A stretch of 44,637 nt of DNA, from NCBI GenBank assembly GCA_002591745.1, contig PDLQ01000038.1, positions 1-44,637 on the forward strand. Reading direction: 5' to 3'. Source of the DNA: Lewinellaceae bacterium SD302 (lineage in GTDB: Bacteria; Bacteroidota; Bacteroidia; Chitinophagales; Saprospiraceae). Of this stretch, positions 25,101 to 33,927 are shown one piece after another; the first letter of the stretch is position 1; each line of letters opens with the position of its first letter. The translations under genes were made by a program, and so were the position numbers. The notes beneath the pieces were generated by a model. The model had not been told where the DNA came from. It searched no databases and saw only the letters and a list, made by a program, of their open reading frames with translations.

Positions 25101-26527
25101 GGTGTTATGGAAGCATGGACGCCGAGATCCTGACAACGATCGACAACGCCAGTGGAGCAATCATTTACCAATGGTCGGAACCCGGGCTGAACGGCCCTAA
25201 TCCAACCGGTCTGGACGCCGGGACCTACGGTTTGACGGTGACCGATGATCGCGGCTGCCGGGCGGATACGACTTTCGTGACCAGTGAACCAGACGAACTG
25301 ATCGTTGCCAACCTGCTGGGTGAAAACCCCAATTGCCCCGGCGATCAAAATGGTAGCGTGACGGTAAGTCTGACCGGTGGAACCCAGCCCTATGCCTTCA
25401 ACTGGAACAATGGAGGTGCTGCAGCGATTATAACCGGACTGACAGCCGGCAGTTACGCCCTGACCGCTACTGACCTCAATGGCTGTGAACTGGAAACTTC
25501 GGTTATGCTGGACGAACCCGCGCCCCCGCTGATCGAAGCGAGCACCCAGGACGTCAGTTGCGCTGGGGATAATAGTGGTTCCGCCCTGCTTACCAGCACT
25601 GCTACTTTGGTAGCCAACTACTACTGGCCCCAACTCAACGCGGAAGGTGCCGAACAGGAAGATTTGCCCGCCGGCACCTATACGGTGGTAGTGACGAGTG
25701 AAAACGGTTGTCTTTCGGAGACCAGCGTCACGATTGAAGAGCCCCCACTTTTGGAAATGGATGCTATCGCCGAACCGGTAGGATGCTTTGGAGAGTCGAA
25801 CGGATTCATCGAATTACCGGTAGAGGGTGGAGTACCTCCCTATCAATTTAGACTTAACCAAGCGGAGTGGGGAACGGAAAATGTCTTTTTGGGACTACAA
25901 CCCGGACTCTACCGGGCGGCCGTGCTGGATGCTAATGGTTGTACCGTGGAAATGTCCGAACTGGGGGTGGCTGAACCGGGGCCGTTCGCCATTGATCTCG
26001 GCCCGACGATCAACCTGCGTTATGGAGACAGTCTCATGCTGGAGGTTAGTTCTACCGGAGGAACATTACCGATGAGTGTTTATCAGTGGACGGCTACGGA
26101 TTCCAGCGCGCTTTCCTGCCAGGATTGCCCGACACCCTGGCTAAGCCCGACCGAGCAAACTACCGTCTATCTACAGGCACTGGATCGCTCCGGCTGCCTG
26201 GCCCGCAGTCTGGTAAACGTGATTGTGGAAAAGGATTTTCCGGTACAGGTTCCGACGGGCTTTACGCCCAATAACGATGGAGAGAACGACCGCCTGATCG
26301 TTCACGGCTTGCCGGGTATCGAGATCGCTAATTTCCAACTCTTTGACCGTTGGGGGGAGTTGGTCTTCGAGCAGCACGATTTTCCGGTTAACAGCGATAT
26401 GCACGGCTGGGACGGGACGGTCAGGGGGGAGGAAATGAATGGTCAGGTCTTCGTCTGGCAGCTAGAAGCAGTTTTCCCGGACGGAAAAACACGGCGTTTT
26501 CACGGCCAAAGTGCACTGATCCGTTAA
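22193..26527 (+). CDS. Large SprB-repeat surface protein with choice-of-anchor L domain and T9SS type B C-terminus (copy 1)
   Basis: A secreted multidomain adhesin-like protein of about 1,444 residues. ATG 22193 opens a signal peptide ending LTGLFAQ; the TTG three codons earlier is rejected. Domains in order are: choice-of-anchor L (about 30-290, with FLGEGIEVIDVNYQGDE, FASEEYPEYVC, FGFFISGPGI, DSGVFLEARSF), a Calx-beta-like domain (300-400), a proprotein-convertase P-domain-like region (430-590, DVFLFNPNGVPLELT, GSWELRVRDDA), and a fibronectin III-like domain (about 645-725). Seven SprB-type repeats of about 75 residues follow, each with a Cys-Gly start and a DxxGC near its end. The C-terminus is the gliding-type sorting domain VPTGFTPNNDGENDRLIVHG. 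It has the same architecture as the next gene. Two copies of the 21-bp motif fall inside repeats 4 and 6, where conserved repeat features are lost. Confidence 0.88.
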   Translation: MLRSLLTYLLFFFAALTGLFAQQLEVINEEPYSPEELIENVFLGEGIEVIDVNYQGDERSTAYFRHGAVSIGLDRGIIMTTGITVPQGTQPGVAGNGEDYFSTNINSPVLEDPDLLAIVDDPGTPVHDITSYVISFRPLGDSVSFRYVFASEEYPEYVCSQYNDLFGFFISGPGISGPFENGAINLARIPGTDLPVRINTVNPGESGSNGSVINCETPNGSLDHSEFYVGNTGSLQQPVFDGLTTVFTAATAVEACEVYTIKIIIADVGDAVLDSGVFLEARSFGGESTNLEIVNLAIDGGMAEGCRPAELHFYTSSPVTADYPLTVDFFGDATPGLDYTQPPLELTIPAGDSLLVIPLAAFEDNLPDPEEEILISLLRSACFTDTFRIRIEENRLDSILLQDQFSVCGGEVLDLQAEVVGAEPEIFSFSNPEDVNLSYSLTNPWRSSFIDVSGVVPEIMSELVLESVCIDELQHNRPAQVDVFLFNPNGVPLELTTDNGGDGGNAAFEGYLNTCFTPAATNPITGPGNEAPASMVPFTGEWQPEGELDELWFGGNQPTNGSWELRVRDDALFTNGTLSEWSISFRRPYAIEYAWDQDADLTCYNCPDPQLTVTSEGFVGLTVSDIYGCTLSDSVEIVFEDVAPLAFAPACVEGTDSSLLFNWGNAAGVTYYEVRIDDGNWINVGLDTSYLLNGLAADSSYSLVIRPVFNNCAGPEESASCQTYSCDEDRPTIELLNATDPLCAGGADGALAVTGNGLYGPFTYRVDAQNNLDGVFSNLGTGNYLAIIRDQRGCTDSLTVSLDEPAPLENELEVEGQIGCSTTAAIAATTTGGTGTYTFSWNGVPGQATLDEISNAGQYVLLITDANGCTLSDSVALTAPGTVSFVSEVTAAACTGVNNGSISLAPSGGVGPYSFTWSDTPGLDLATRTELPAGIYEVTVTDQTGCMVTQSISVGSGLEVEIRGTSKVARCYGSMDAEILTTIDNASGAIIYQWSEPGLNGPNPTGLDAGTYGLTVTDDRGCRADTTFVTSEPDELIVANLLGENPNCPGDQNGSVTVSLTGGTQPYAFNWNNGGAAAIITGLTAGSYALTATDLNGCELETSVMLDEPAPPLIEASTQDVSCAGDNSGSALLTSTATLVANYYWPQLNAEGAEQEDLPAGTYTVVVTSENGCLSETSVTIEEPPLLEMDAIAEPVGCFGESNGFIELPVEGGVPPYQFRLNQAEWGTENVFLGLQPGLYRAAVLDANGCTVEMSELGVAEPGPFAIDLGPTINLRYGDSLMLEVSSTGGTLPMSVYQWTATDSSALSCQDCPTPWLSPTEQTTVYLQALDRSGCLARSLVNVIVEKDFPVQVPTGFTPNNDGENDRLIVHGLPGIEIANFQLFDRWGELVFEQHDFPVNSDMHGWDGTVRGEEMNGQVFVWQLEAVFPDGKTRRFHGQSALIR
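25083..25103 (-). repeat. 21-bp motif copy inside SprB repeat 4 (antisense)
   Basis: The plus strand reads GGACTAGCAAAGTAGCA then AGGT; the core is exact. It encodes T-S-K-V-A-R directly before the repeat's conserved cysteine. The paralogue has T-E-T-D-I-L at the same place, with no length change. Confidence 0.75.
25595..25615 (+). repeat. 21-bp motif copy inside SprB repeat 6 (sense)
   Basis: Reads AGCACTGCTACTTTG then GTAGCC, a perfect consensus copy. It encodes S-T-A-T-L-V-A exactly where other repeats carry the GG-x-x-PY signature, which is missing in this repeat only. Confidence 0.8.
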
Positions 26528-26617
26528 ATTTTGAGCATTTGCTGACGATTAGCTCACATTTTCGGGCTCGTTCTGGCGCAGGATGCCTAATTTGAGCTAC
26601 GTTATTTAACCAATGAT

Positions 26618-29600
26618 ATGCGCTTGATTTTACGTTCGACCCCAATCCTGTTACTGTTCTTTTTACTGACCCAACCCCTTGTGGCTCAAATGACCACCAC
26701 CACGGGTGCACCATTTACGCCCGAATCGTTGATCGAAACGGTCTTCCTCGGTGATGGGGTTGAGGTGATCAGTGTCCAGTACGAGGGAGATGAGAACAAT
26801 GTCGGCTTTTTTGAAGGTGGCCAACCTTTTATTGGGATGGAGAGCGGTATCGTGATGGCCAGTGGGCCGGCGAACGTTACTTCTAATATGGGAAGTGATT
26901 TCACCGCGGGTGGTTCTAATAACCCGGCACCGTCCAATGGTGACCTGGAAGATCTCGTTAATGGCCAACAGGTAAACGACCAGGCACGCTACACCATTGT
27001 TTTTCGGGCCTTTTCGGATACGCTGCGGTTCAATTTCGCTTTCGCTTCGGAAGAATACCCCGAATACGCTTGTGCCGACTTCAATGACGTGTTTGGATTT
27101 TTTATCAGCGGGCCTGGTATCAACGGTCCTTTTTCTGGTAACGCGGAGAATATTGCTTTGATTCCAGGTACGAACCTGCCCGTATCCATCAACAACATTA
27201 ATTCGGGTATGGTGGGGAATTTCGGAGACCTCGCCAATTGTACCCCACCCAACGGTTCATTGGATTTCTCGCAATTTTATAACGACAATGACGGGAGTGC
27301 AAACGCCCCGATATTTGATGGTTACACCAGGGTACTCGTGGCCGAAGCCATTGTGGAACCCTGTGAAATTTACACTATTCAACTGGCGATCGGAGATGTC
27401 TTTGACGGCTCACATGATTCCGGTGTATTTCTGGAAGCTAAAAGTTTCGGCGGAACGGATTTCGATCTGAGCCTTACCAATCTCGCTTTGGATGGTACCA
27501 TTGCTGAGGGTTGTGATACTGCCTTTCTGAGTTTTGAAATTGGAGCGGCTTCTTTGGAAGATCGCTTCATTCCATTGGATATTCTGGGTACGGCAATACC
27601 CGGTATAGATTATACCCAATTACCCGACACCCTGTTTATTCCCGCCGGAGATACGATCGTACTCGTTCCTATTCTGGCTTTTGAGGATGGTATGGACGAG
27701 CCCGTCGAGACGATCCTGATCGCTTACGAAAAGAATATTTGTACGGATGATACACTGTTAGTCAGAATCACCGACAACATCCTGGAACCTCCCATGCTGC
27801 CGGATTCGGTGGTGATCTGTGCCGGAGATACGCTGACTTTTGACGCGACTCTACCGGTAATGGCCCCGCCGCCGCCGCGATTCGTGAATGACAATCCGGT
27901 AAACATCGGAATTACATCCGCTGACTACTCCTCCTTTATTAATATTGAAAATATTCAGATTGAGGAGCTTTCGGAGGGGGTGATCAAAAACGTATGTATT
28001 GATAGTTTGACGCATCAGTGGATCGCCGATCTGGACATCTTTCTGATTGGCCCGAATGGACAGGTACTGGAACTTACCTCTGATAACGGTTCGGATGGCG
28101 GTAATTCTTTCGGGGACGATGCATATATCCGCACCTGCTTCACCGCTACTGCGGTAGACCCGATTACCGGGCCGGGCACTGAAGCCCCTCCCGAATTCGT
28201 GCCCTTTACCGGAGACTGGATGCCGGAAGGGGATTGGTCCAATATCTATAACGGAGATTATCAAACAAACGGACAATGGGAATTACGGGTGTTTGATGAC
28301 GAGGATTTTGGCATCGGCACGCTTTGGAGCTGGTCCATTTGCCTGGAACCTTTGTATGAGATTACCTACGAGTGGTCCGCCCCGGCTGAGATGAGTTGCC
28401 CGACTTGCCCGATCACGGATGTGTACGTACAGGATCCGAGCATCTATTACGTGACTGCTACGGACAGCTACGGTTGTGAGATCGTGGATTCTGTCCAAAC
28501 GGTACCGGAGGCAACCCCGCCAATGTCTGACCCAACCTGTGGTATCGCCACGGATAGTAGTATTCAAATCACCTGGGAGTCGGTAGAAGAAGCTTTTAGC
28601 TACGAAATTCAACTGGATGACCGGGCTTTCATCAACGTAGGGCTCGATCTGAGTTATACCTTCACCGGACTACTGCCAAGTACCGATTATACCGTCTTCG
28701 TGCGGGCCGTCTTCGACCCATGCCCCAGCCCCAGCCGGGAGATCGTATGTACAACCGCACCCTGCGTACCGCCCGTACTAAACGCTACATCGACCGACCT
28801 GGAATGTTTTGGTGAGATCGATGGCGATATATCAACGGTGAGTGTAAGTGGGGGACGGGCTCCTTACACCTTCTCCCTGGATGGTATACCAATGACGACC
28901 GGAGATACCACTGGCCTGGCCGGCGGTGCTTACCAATTGATCGTCATGGATACGGTAGGTTGTGCCGACACGGCCAATCTGATTGTTATGGAACCGGACT
29001 CCATTGAAATTGCGGCCATAGAATTTGCCCCAATCAGTTGTAATGGGGAGGACGATGCCGTGCTGGTTGCTCAGACCGCCGGCGGCACCGGAAATTTCAC
29101 CTATTTCTGGAATAGCGTGGAAGGATCCGATACGCTGGCAGGGCAGGGGCCGGGTGTCTATGATTTGATGGTAGAAGATGAGAATGGTTGTGCTTCTAGT
29201 ACTCAGATCACGATCACCGAACCGGATTTACTAAGTGGATCGGTAGCCAGCACCACTTCTCAGAATTGCGTAGGACCACCAGATGGAACCATCACGATCA
29301 ACACTCAGGGCGGATCGGAGCCATATACTTATGAATGGAGCGACGAATCGATTGGTAATACGGCGAATCCAATGGGCTTAGACGCCGGGGATTATTCCGT
29401 AACGGTTGTTGATAATGGAGGTTGTTCTTTCGAATTGGCCATGACCGTAGCGTTAGAACCGGCGGTAGAATCGGAAGGAACGGAAACGGACATTCTTTGT
29501 AACGGTGCGGCCACCGGATCGATCACAACGTCAGTCAACGTGGGGCAGGGACCCTACCAGTATGACTGGACCGGTCCGGGCAACCCCACCGGAGGCGCGA

Positions 29601-30937
29601 GCATAAATAACCTTATAGCGGGCGAATACCAATTAGTGATCACTGATGATCGGGGCTGTCAGGATAGCCTGGAATTCAGCCTGAGCGAACCGGATACCAT
29701 TCTGGGAAGTGCCCAGGTGGAGGCGGTAAACTGCAGCAGTTTGACATCGGGAGGAATCGATTGGTCCGGCTTCGGGGGCGTTCAGCCTTACAATTTTGCC
29801 TGGTCGAACGGTGCTAACACCGAGGATCTGACCAATATTCAAACCGGCACCTACGATCTGGTACTGACGGATGCCAATGGTTGCGTGATCGAACAATCCT
29901 ACTTTGTCGATTTTGCCCCTGCGGTAGTTCTGGAAACCATTATCGATTCGGTGAGCTGCTTCGGTGCGGAAGACGGTGGTGTTTTTGCCAGACTGGAAAA
30001 CGCCACACCACCTTACGATTTGAATTGGGTGCTGGTAGGGAGTAACGATTCGGTTCCCAGTTTGTCACTCGATGGGGTAGTGGCCGGTACTTATCGGTTG
30101 ACCGGAACCGATGCCTTCGGCTGTGAGATCGATGAAACCATCACAATTCCTCAACCATCCGAATTGCTGCTACAGGCCACGAAGGACGATATCCGCTGTT
30201 TTGGAGAAGACAATGGTTTGATCGAATTAAATGCTACCGGCGGAACTCCGGTTTACCAATACCGCCTGGATAACGGCGCCTACCAGACCAATGGTGTATT
30301 CATCGGTCTGGAACCCGGCCGCCATACCGCTTTCGTCCGCGACGATAACGGCTGCGTTACGCAACTGCCGGAAATCGAGATCATCGAACCAGATCCGCTG
30401 GAACTAGAACTGGGCGACGACCTGGTTATCGTCTGGGGAGACAGTATTCAACTGATCCCCGACATCCAAGGGGGGAGTGGCGTAATCGCATCTTACCAGT
30501 GGGTAGCTTTTGACAGTACCATCATTAATTGCTTCGACTGCGCCGTGGTTTACGCCAAGCCCCAGGAGCAAACAACGATTCGTCTACGCGTAACTGACGA
30601 CTTCGGCTGCACCGAGGAAGACTTCCTGACGATTTTTATCAATAAGGACTTCCCCGTTGAAGTACCCACCGGATTCACGCCTAATGGTGACGGTGCCAAT
30701 GACCGACTGATCGTTCACGGCATTCCCGGTACGGAAATACTGAGTTTCCAGGTCTTTAATCGCTGGGGCGGGCTGGTCTACGAAAAGGAGAATTTCCCCG
30801 TGAACGATTCCGACTTCGGTTGGGACGGAATATTTAAGGACGAGTTGGCCAGTGGTACTTTTGTATGGCAGGTCATCGCGCGCTTACCAGATGGCACGGA
30901 AAAGAATTATCACGGACAGAGTACATTGATCCGCTAG
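26618..30937 (+). CDS. Large SprB-repeat surface protein with choice-of-anchor L domain and T9SS type B C-terminus (copy 2)
   Basis: A paralogue of the preceding gene, 90 bp downstream and the same size (1,439 residues). It has a signal peptide (MRLILRSTPILLLFFLLTQ, cut after VAQ), choice-of-anchor L domain (FLGDGVEVISVQYEGDE, FASEEYPEYAC, DSGVFLEAKSF), a Calx-beta-like domain, a P-domain-like region (DLDIFLIGPNGQVLELT, GQWELRVFDDED), a fibronectin III-like domain, and seven SprB-type repeats. The C-terminal sorting domain is VPTGFTPNGDGANDRLIVHG, then FNRWGGLVYEKENFPVN. Every domain matches copy 1 in order, so this is a tandem duplication followed by divergence. Unlike copy 1, it contains no copy of the 21-bp motif. 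It may act in gliding, adhesion or prey contact (inference from SprB). A strong terminator follows. Confidence 0.9.
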   Translation: MRLILRSTPILLLFFLLTQPLVAQMTTTTGAPFTPESLIETVFLGDGVEVISVQYEGDENNVGFFEGGQPFIGMESGIVMASGPANVTSNMGSDFTAGGSNNPAPSNGDLEDLVNGQQVNDQARYTIVFRAFSDTLRFNFAFASEEYPEYACADFNDVFGFFISGPGINGPFSGNAENIALIPGTNLPVSINNINSGMVGNFGDLANCTPPNGSLDFSQFYNDNDGSANAPIFDGYTRVLVAEAIVEPCEIYTIQLAIGDVFDGSHDSGVFLEAKSFGGTDFDLSLTNLALDGTIAEGCDTAFLSFEIGAASLEDRFIPLDILGTAIPGIDYTQLPDTLFIPAGDTIVLVPILAFEDGMDEPVETILIAYEKNICTDDTLLVRITDNILEPPMLPDSVVICAGDTLTFDATLPVMAPPPPRFVNDNPVNIGITSADYSSFINIENIQIEELSEGVIKNVCIDSLTHQWIADLDIFLIGPNGQVLELTSDNGSDGGNSFGDDAYIRTCFTATAVDPITGPGTEAPPEFVPFTGDWMPEGDWSNIYNGDYQTNGQWELRVFDDEDFGIGTLWSWSICLEPLYEITYEWSAPAEMSCPTCPITDVYVQDPSIYYVTATDSYGCEIVDSVQTVPEATPPMSDPTCGIATDSSIQITWESVEEAFSYEIQLDDRAFINVGLDLSYTFTGLLPSTDYTVFVRAVFDPCPSPSREIVCTTAPCVPPVLNATSTDLECFGEIDGDISTVSVSGGRAPYTFSLDGIPMTTGDTTGLAGGAYQLIVMDTVGCADTANLIVMEPDSIEIAAIEFAPISCNGEDDAVLVAQTAGGTGNFTYFWNSVEGSDTLAGQGPGVYDLMVEDENGCASSTQITITEPDLLSGSVASTTSQNCVGPPDGTITINTQGGSEPYTYEWSDESIGNTANPMGLDAGDYSVTVVDNGGCSFELAMTVALEPAVESEGTETDILCNGAATGSITTSVNVGQGPYQYDWTGPGNPTGGASINNLIAGEYQLVITDDRGCQDSLEFSLSEPDTILGSAQVEAVNCSSLTSGGIDWSGFGGVQPYNFAWSNGANTEDLTNIQTGTYDLVLTDANGCVIEQSYFVDFAPAVVLETIIDSVSCFGAEDGGVFARLENATPPYDLNWVLVGSNDSVPSLSLDGVVAGTYRLTGTDAFGCEIDETITIPQPSELLLQATKDDIRCFGEDNGLIELNATGGTPVYQYRLDNGAYQTNGVFIGLEPGRHTAFVRDDNGCVTQLPEIEIIEPDPLELELGDDLVIVWGDSIQLIPDIQGGSGVIASYQWVAFDSTIINCFDCAVVYAKPQEQTTIRLRVTDDFGCTEEDFLTIFINKDFPVEVPTGFTPNGDGANDRLIVHGIPGTEILSFQVFNRWGGLVYEKENFPVNDSDFGWDGIFKDELASGTFVWQVIARLPDGTEKNYHGQSTLIR

Positions 30938-30960
30938 ATTTTACTCGTCATCAATTGAAT

Positions 30961-31002
30961 TCGCCTCCGATTGGTACAAACCAGCCGGAGGCGATTTTTT
31001 TT
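30961..31002 (+). terminator. Strong intrinsic terminator after the adhesin pair
   Basis: TCGCCTCCG (30961-30969) pairs with CGGAGGCGA (30986-30994), with an inner TGGT/ACCA stem, followed by eight T residues. It lies 24 bp after the stop codon. Confidence 0.93.
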
Positions 31003-31071
31003 GATTTTACATGCGAGCAAACAAACTAAAAGAAGGACAGGTAGTAGTGACAGCATAACTATACCTGATTT

Positions 31072-31938
31072 ATGAATTTTATTTATACATTTCTATTTTC
31101 TTTATTCCTGTTAGCTACTGGACTTAATGCTCAGCAAGCATTTAAACTGACCAAAGATTACGATCCCGAAACGGAGAAAGTCTACAAGGTAAACGCTCTG
31201 TTGGAAGGCGGGACGGCTTTGCTGGGAATGGGTACCACCGTTTATTTCTTTCAAAAAATCAACGATAAAGACGGATTCAGCCCTGAAGGGCTCGATCGTG
31301 ATGACGTTCCCGGTATTGACCGCTGGGCCTTCCCCGCTTCCAGCGACCAGAGAGAAGAAGCCGGAGCAGCTAGTGACGCGGTATTCTATCCTTCCATGGC
31401 TTTGCCGTTCACGCTATTCTTCAGTAAGAAGATTCGCAAGGATTGGGTGGACATTACTGCGATGTATTTTCAGGCTCAGGCGATCAATGGATTGCTTTAC
31501 GCTGCTTCTCCGCTAGGGCCTAATTTCAGGACTCGCGAGCGTCCGGTCGCCTACTACCCGGAATTATTCGAAGACGACGAGAAAGCACCGGGCAAAGACA
31601 TTAACAGCTTTTTTAGCGGTCACGTAAGTTCCGCCGCAACGGGGACCTTCTTTTTCGCTAAAGTATTATCCGATTATAATCCTCAGTGGAACGGGTTGCA
31701 AAAAGCACTGGTGTTCGGGGCCGCCAGCCTGCCTCCTTTATTCGTAGGCGTACAAAGGGTGAGGGCACTACGCCACTTCCCGACTGACGTAGCGGTAGGC
31801 TACGGCCTCGGAGCCGTAATCGGCATCCTCACGCCACACATCCACAAAAGATGGCAGCAGAAGCACCGCACTTCCCTCAGTCTTAGTGGTGGTTATGGAG
31901 GTGGAGCTGCCGCGATGGGCTTCAGTCTGACATTCTAG
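31072..31938 (+). CDS. PAP2-superfamily phosphatase, secreted or envelope
   Basis: A lipid-phosphate or related phosphatase of the PAP2 type, 288 residues, with an N-terminal signal sequence (FLFSLFLLATGLNAQ). The three phosphatase motifs are present in order: RTRERPVAYYP, FFSGHVSSAATG (catalytic His of SGH), and RVRALRHFPTDVAVGYG (second His and Asp). A large insert between the first and second motifs (ELFEDDEKAPGKDIN) and a glycine-rich C-terminus are seen. It is distantly related to the second PAP2 gene at 33928-34749, which shares the same motif spacing. The substrate is unknown; undecaprenyl-diphosphate or phosphatidic acid are the usual candidates. Confidence 0.87.
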   Translation: MNFIYTFLFSLFLLATGLNAQQAFKLTKDYDPETEKVYKVNALLEGGTALLGMGTTVYFFQKINDKDGFSPEGLDRDDVPGIDRWAFPASSDQREEAGAASDAVFYPSMALPFTLFFSKKIRKDWVDITAMYFQAQAINGLLYAASPLGPNFRTRERPVAYYPELFEDDEKAPGKDINSFFSGHVSSAATGTFFFAKVLSDYNPQWNGLQKALVFGAASLPPLFVGVQRVRALRHFPTDVAVGYGLGAVIGILTPHIHKRWQQKHRTSLSLSGGYGGGAAAMGFSLTF

Positions 31939-32037
31939 GAACGAGAGATCAAAGAAGGCGATAACCATCCGTTTCCTGCTTTTAACAGAGGACTTCCCCC
32001 GCTTAATCATTCTTGTATCCATCCTTCATTACCCACA

Positions 32038-32058
32038 AGCACTGCTACTTTGTTAGTC
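32038..32058 (+). promoter_or_regulatory. 21-bp motif copy upstream of the TIM-barrel gene
   Basis: Reads AGCACTGCTACTTTG then TTAGTC, 32 bp before the ATG at 32091 and in gene orientation. Its position supports the shorter start. Confidence 0.7.
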
Positions 32059-32090
32059 CAAATTGCTATATTTCGGCAAAACCTAGCAAG

Positions 32091-33143
32091 ATGACTAATA
32101 TCAAAGGCCCCGCCATATTTTTGGCACAATTTATGGGTGATGAAGCCCCCTTCAATTCACTCGATTCGATCTGTAAATACATGGCCGATCTGGGCTACAA
32201 AGGCGTGCAGATTCCAACTTGGGAAAGCCGGTTGATCGACGTGGAGAAATGCGCTACTTCTAAGACCTACGCCGATGAACTGAAGGGACGGGTAGCTGAC
32301 CATGGGCTGGAAATCACCGAGTTGGCTACTCACTTGCAAGGGCAATTGGTGGCCGTAAATCCTGCTTACGACACCATGTTTGACGGCTTTGCTCCGAAGG
32401 AAGTACACGGCAAGCCCAAAGAACGCCAGGCCTGGGCGGTACAGCAGATGAAATGGGCCGCCCACGCTTCTAAAAATCTGGGGCTTAAAGCCTCGGTTTC
32501 GTTCACCGGGGCACTACTTTGGCCCTTCGTGTATCCTTGGCCACAGCGCCCCGCCGGTATCGTAGACATGGGATTCGAAGAACTGGGGAAACGCTGGAAA
32601 CCCATCCTGGACGTCTACGAAGATTGTGATGTTAACCTGGGCTATGAACTTCACCCCGGCGAAGACGTACACGACGGTATTTCCTTTGAAATGTTCGTGG
32701 AAGCCTGTGACGGTCATCCCCGCGCACAAATCAATTACGACCCGAGCCACTTCGTGCTGCAACAACTGGATTACCTGCAATTCATCGACTTTTATCACGA
32801 GCGGATCTGTGCATTTCACGTGAAGGACGCTGAATTTAATCCCACGGGCAAGCAAGGTGTTTACGGCGGTTATCAAGGCTGGGTAGACCGGGCTGGTCGT
32901 TTCCGCAGTTTAGGTGACGGACACGTAGATTTCGCGGGCATCTTTAGCAAACTAGCCCAGTATGGTTACGATAGCTGGGCCGTGCTTGAGTGGGAATGTG
33001 CCATCAAGAGTAGTGCCCAGGGTGCCGCTGAGGGCGCTCCGTTCATTGCCGACCACCTGATACAAGTAACCGAACGTGCCTTCGATGATTTCGTAGACGC
33101 GGGAACGGACGAGGAAGCAAATCGCCGGATTCTAGGCATTTAA
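32091..33143 (+). CDS. Sugar phosphate isomerase/epimerase-like TIM barrel
   Basis: A xylose-isomerase-like TIM-barrel protein of 350 residues, cytosolic. Likely metal and substrate ligands are spread as in the family: GYELHPGEDVHDG, INYDPSHFVLQ, FHVKDAEFNPTG, the segment with GDGHVDF, and AVLEWECAIK. Close Bacteroidota relatives are annotated only as sugar phosphate isomerase/epimerase and the true reaction is unknown. The frame opens at 32013, but the 26 extra residues cover the 21-bp motif and look untranslated; MTNIKGPAIFLAQFMGDEAPF is the better start. It stands alone between a PAP2 gene and a membrane protein. Confidence 0.82.
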   Translation: MTNIKGPAIFLAQFMGDEAPFNSLDSICKYMADLGYKGVQIPTWESRLIDVEKCATSKTYADELKGRVADHGLEITELATHLQGQLVAVNPAYDTMFDGFAPKEVHGKPKERQAWAVQQMKWAAHASKNLGLKASVSFTGALLWPFVYPWPQRPAGIVDMGFEELGKRWKPILDVYEDCDVNLGYELHPGEDVHDGISFEMFVEACDGHPRAQINYDPSHFVLQQLDYLQFIDFYHERICAFHVKDAEFNPTGKQGVYGGYQGWVDRAGRFRSLGDGHVDFAGIFSKLAQYGYDSWAVLEWECAIKSSAQGAAEGAPFIADHLIQVTERAFDDFVDAGTDEEANRRILGI

Positions 33144-33252
33144 AAGCGGCTAGTTGGGGAATTCACTCATCGTCCAATATTCGCCCGTTTGGTCAGATTT
33201 GGAATTCCCGAACAAGCTCTATGACTGATTATTGGCGAACCGTAGAATTCAA

Positions 33253-33753
33253 TTAAGATTCTATCAATTCCCAGATTTGATCGTTACTATTGATGGCTTC
33301 CTGCAATTCATCGACGTTCTGACAACCGATAAAGTAGTGTTTTCCGTCTTTAGTTTCGATCATCAGTCCATTACGACCGTCCAGGGAATAAAATCTTTCA
33401 TCGGTCATCGTAACCTTCGGACGATTCCACTTTAGAAATCGCCCCGTCTGTACGATCGTACAGTTTTCGATATCATCCCAGTATATTTTCTTGGTCGCTT
33501 CGATGGCACCATTGAATTGCAATTTGATCTTTTTATCGGTAATAACCAGTTTAGACTGGATACGGGTCAACCACCAAACGGCGTAACCGAGACCTGATGC
33601 AAGTATGAAACAGCTGACGGCGTAAGTGATAGTGACGTCTGTTCTCCAAAAGTACGAGGCTCCACTAAGGAATAATCCTAAAGTAGCCAGTACCAGAAAT
33701 GAGATAACTACCCAGTCGTGGTAGCGTTGTTTTTCCTTATATAACTTGGCCAT
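33253..33753 (-). CDS. Small membrane protein with PH-like C-terminal domain
   Basis: Function unknown, 166 residues. Two membrane helices (about 15-33, VVISFLVLATLGLFLSGA, and 43-63, YAVSCFILASGLGYAVWW) precede a soluble beta-rich region of about 95 residues (KLVITDKKIKLQFNG, KKIYWDDIENCTIV, GLMIETKDGKHYFIG). The pattern of a membrane hairpin plus a short beta domain recalls the PH-like domains of small bacterial membrane proteins, but I cannot name a family. Flanking gaps (33144-33252 and 33754-33927) hold no recognised element. Confidence 0.7.
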   Translation of the reverse strand: MAKLYKEKQRYHDWVVISFLVLATLGLFLSGASYFWRTDVTITYAVSCFILASGLGYAVWWLTRIQSKLVITDKKIKLQFNGAIEATKKIYWDDIENCTIVQTGRFLKWNRPKVTMTDERFYSLDGRNGLMIETKDGKHYFIGCQNVDELQEAINSNDQIWELIES

Positions 33754-33927
33754 GATTATTAAAATTTAGTGCGGAGAATTATTTGATACCAAGTGAGTAT
33801 CCGAATCCTGCGCAGATTGATTTATTAAAACAATGTCAAATTATTTTTTGTTTTAGGGCGAAAAATCAGGAAGCGAACAAATTATCGGGAATAATGGACC
33901 AATATGACCGAGTTGAGTAGGTATATA

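Noticed and set aside
22193..30937. Repeated blocks as a possible CRISPR or DNA repeat array
   Set aside because: The repetition is at the protein level (SprB repeats) with diverged DNA; no direct repeats with uniform spacers are seen anywhere in the window.
33157..33209. Inverted repeat GGGAATTC/GAATTCCC as a terminator
   Set aside because: Only 8 bp with a loop of about 37 nt and no T run; could be chance.
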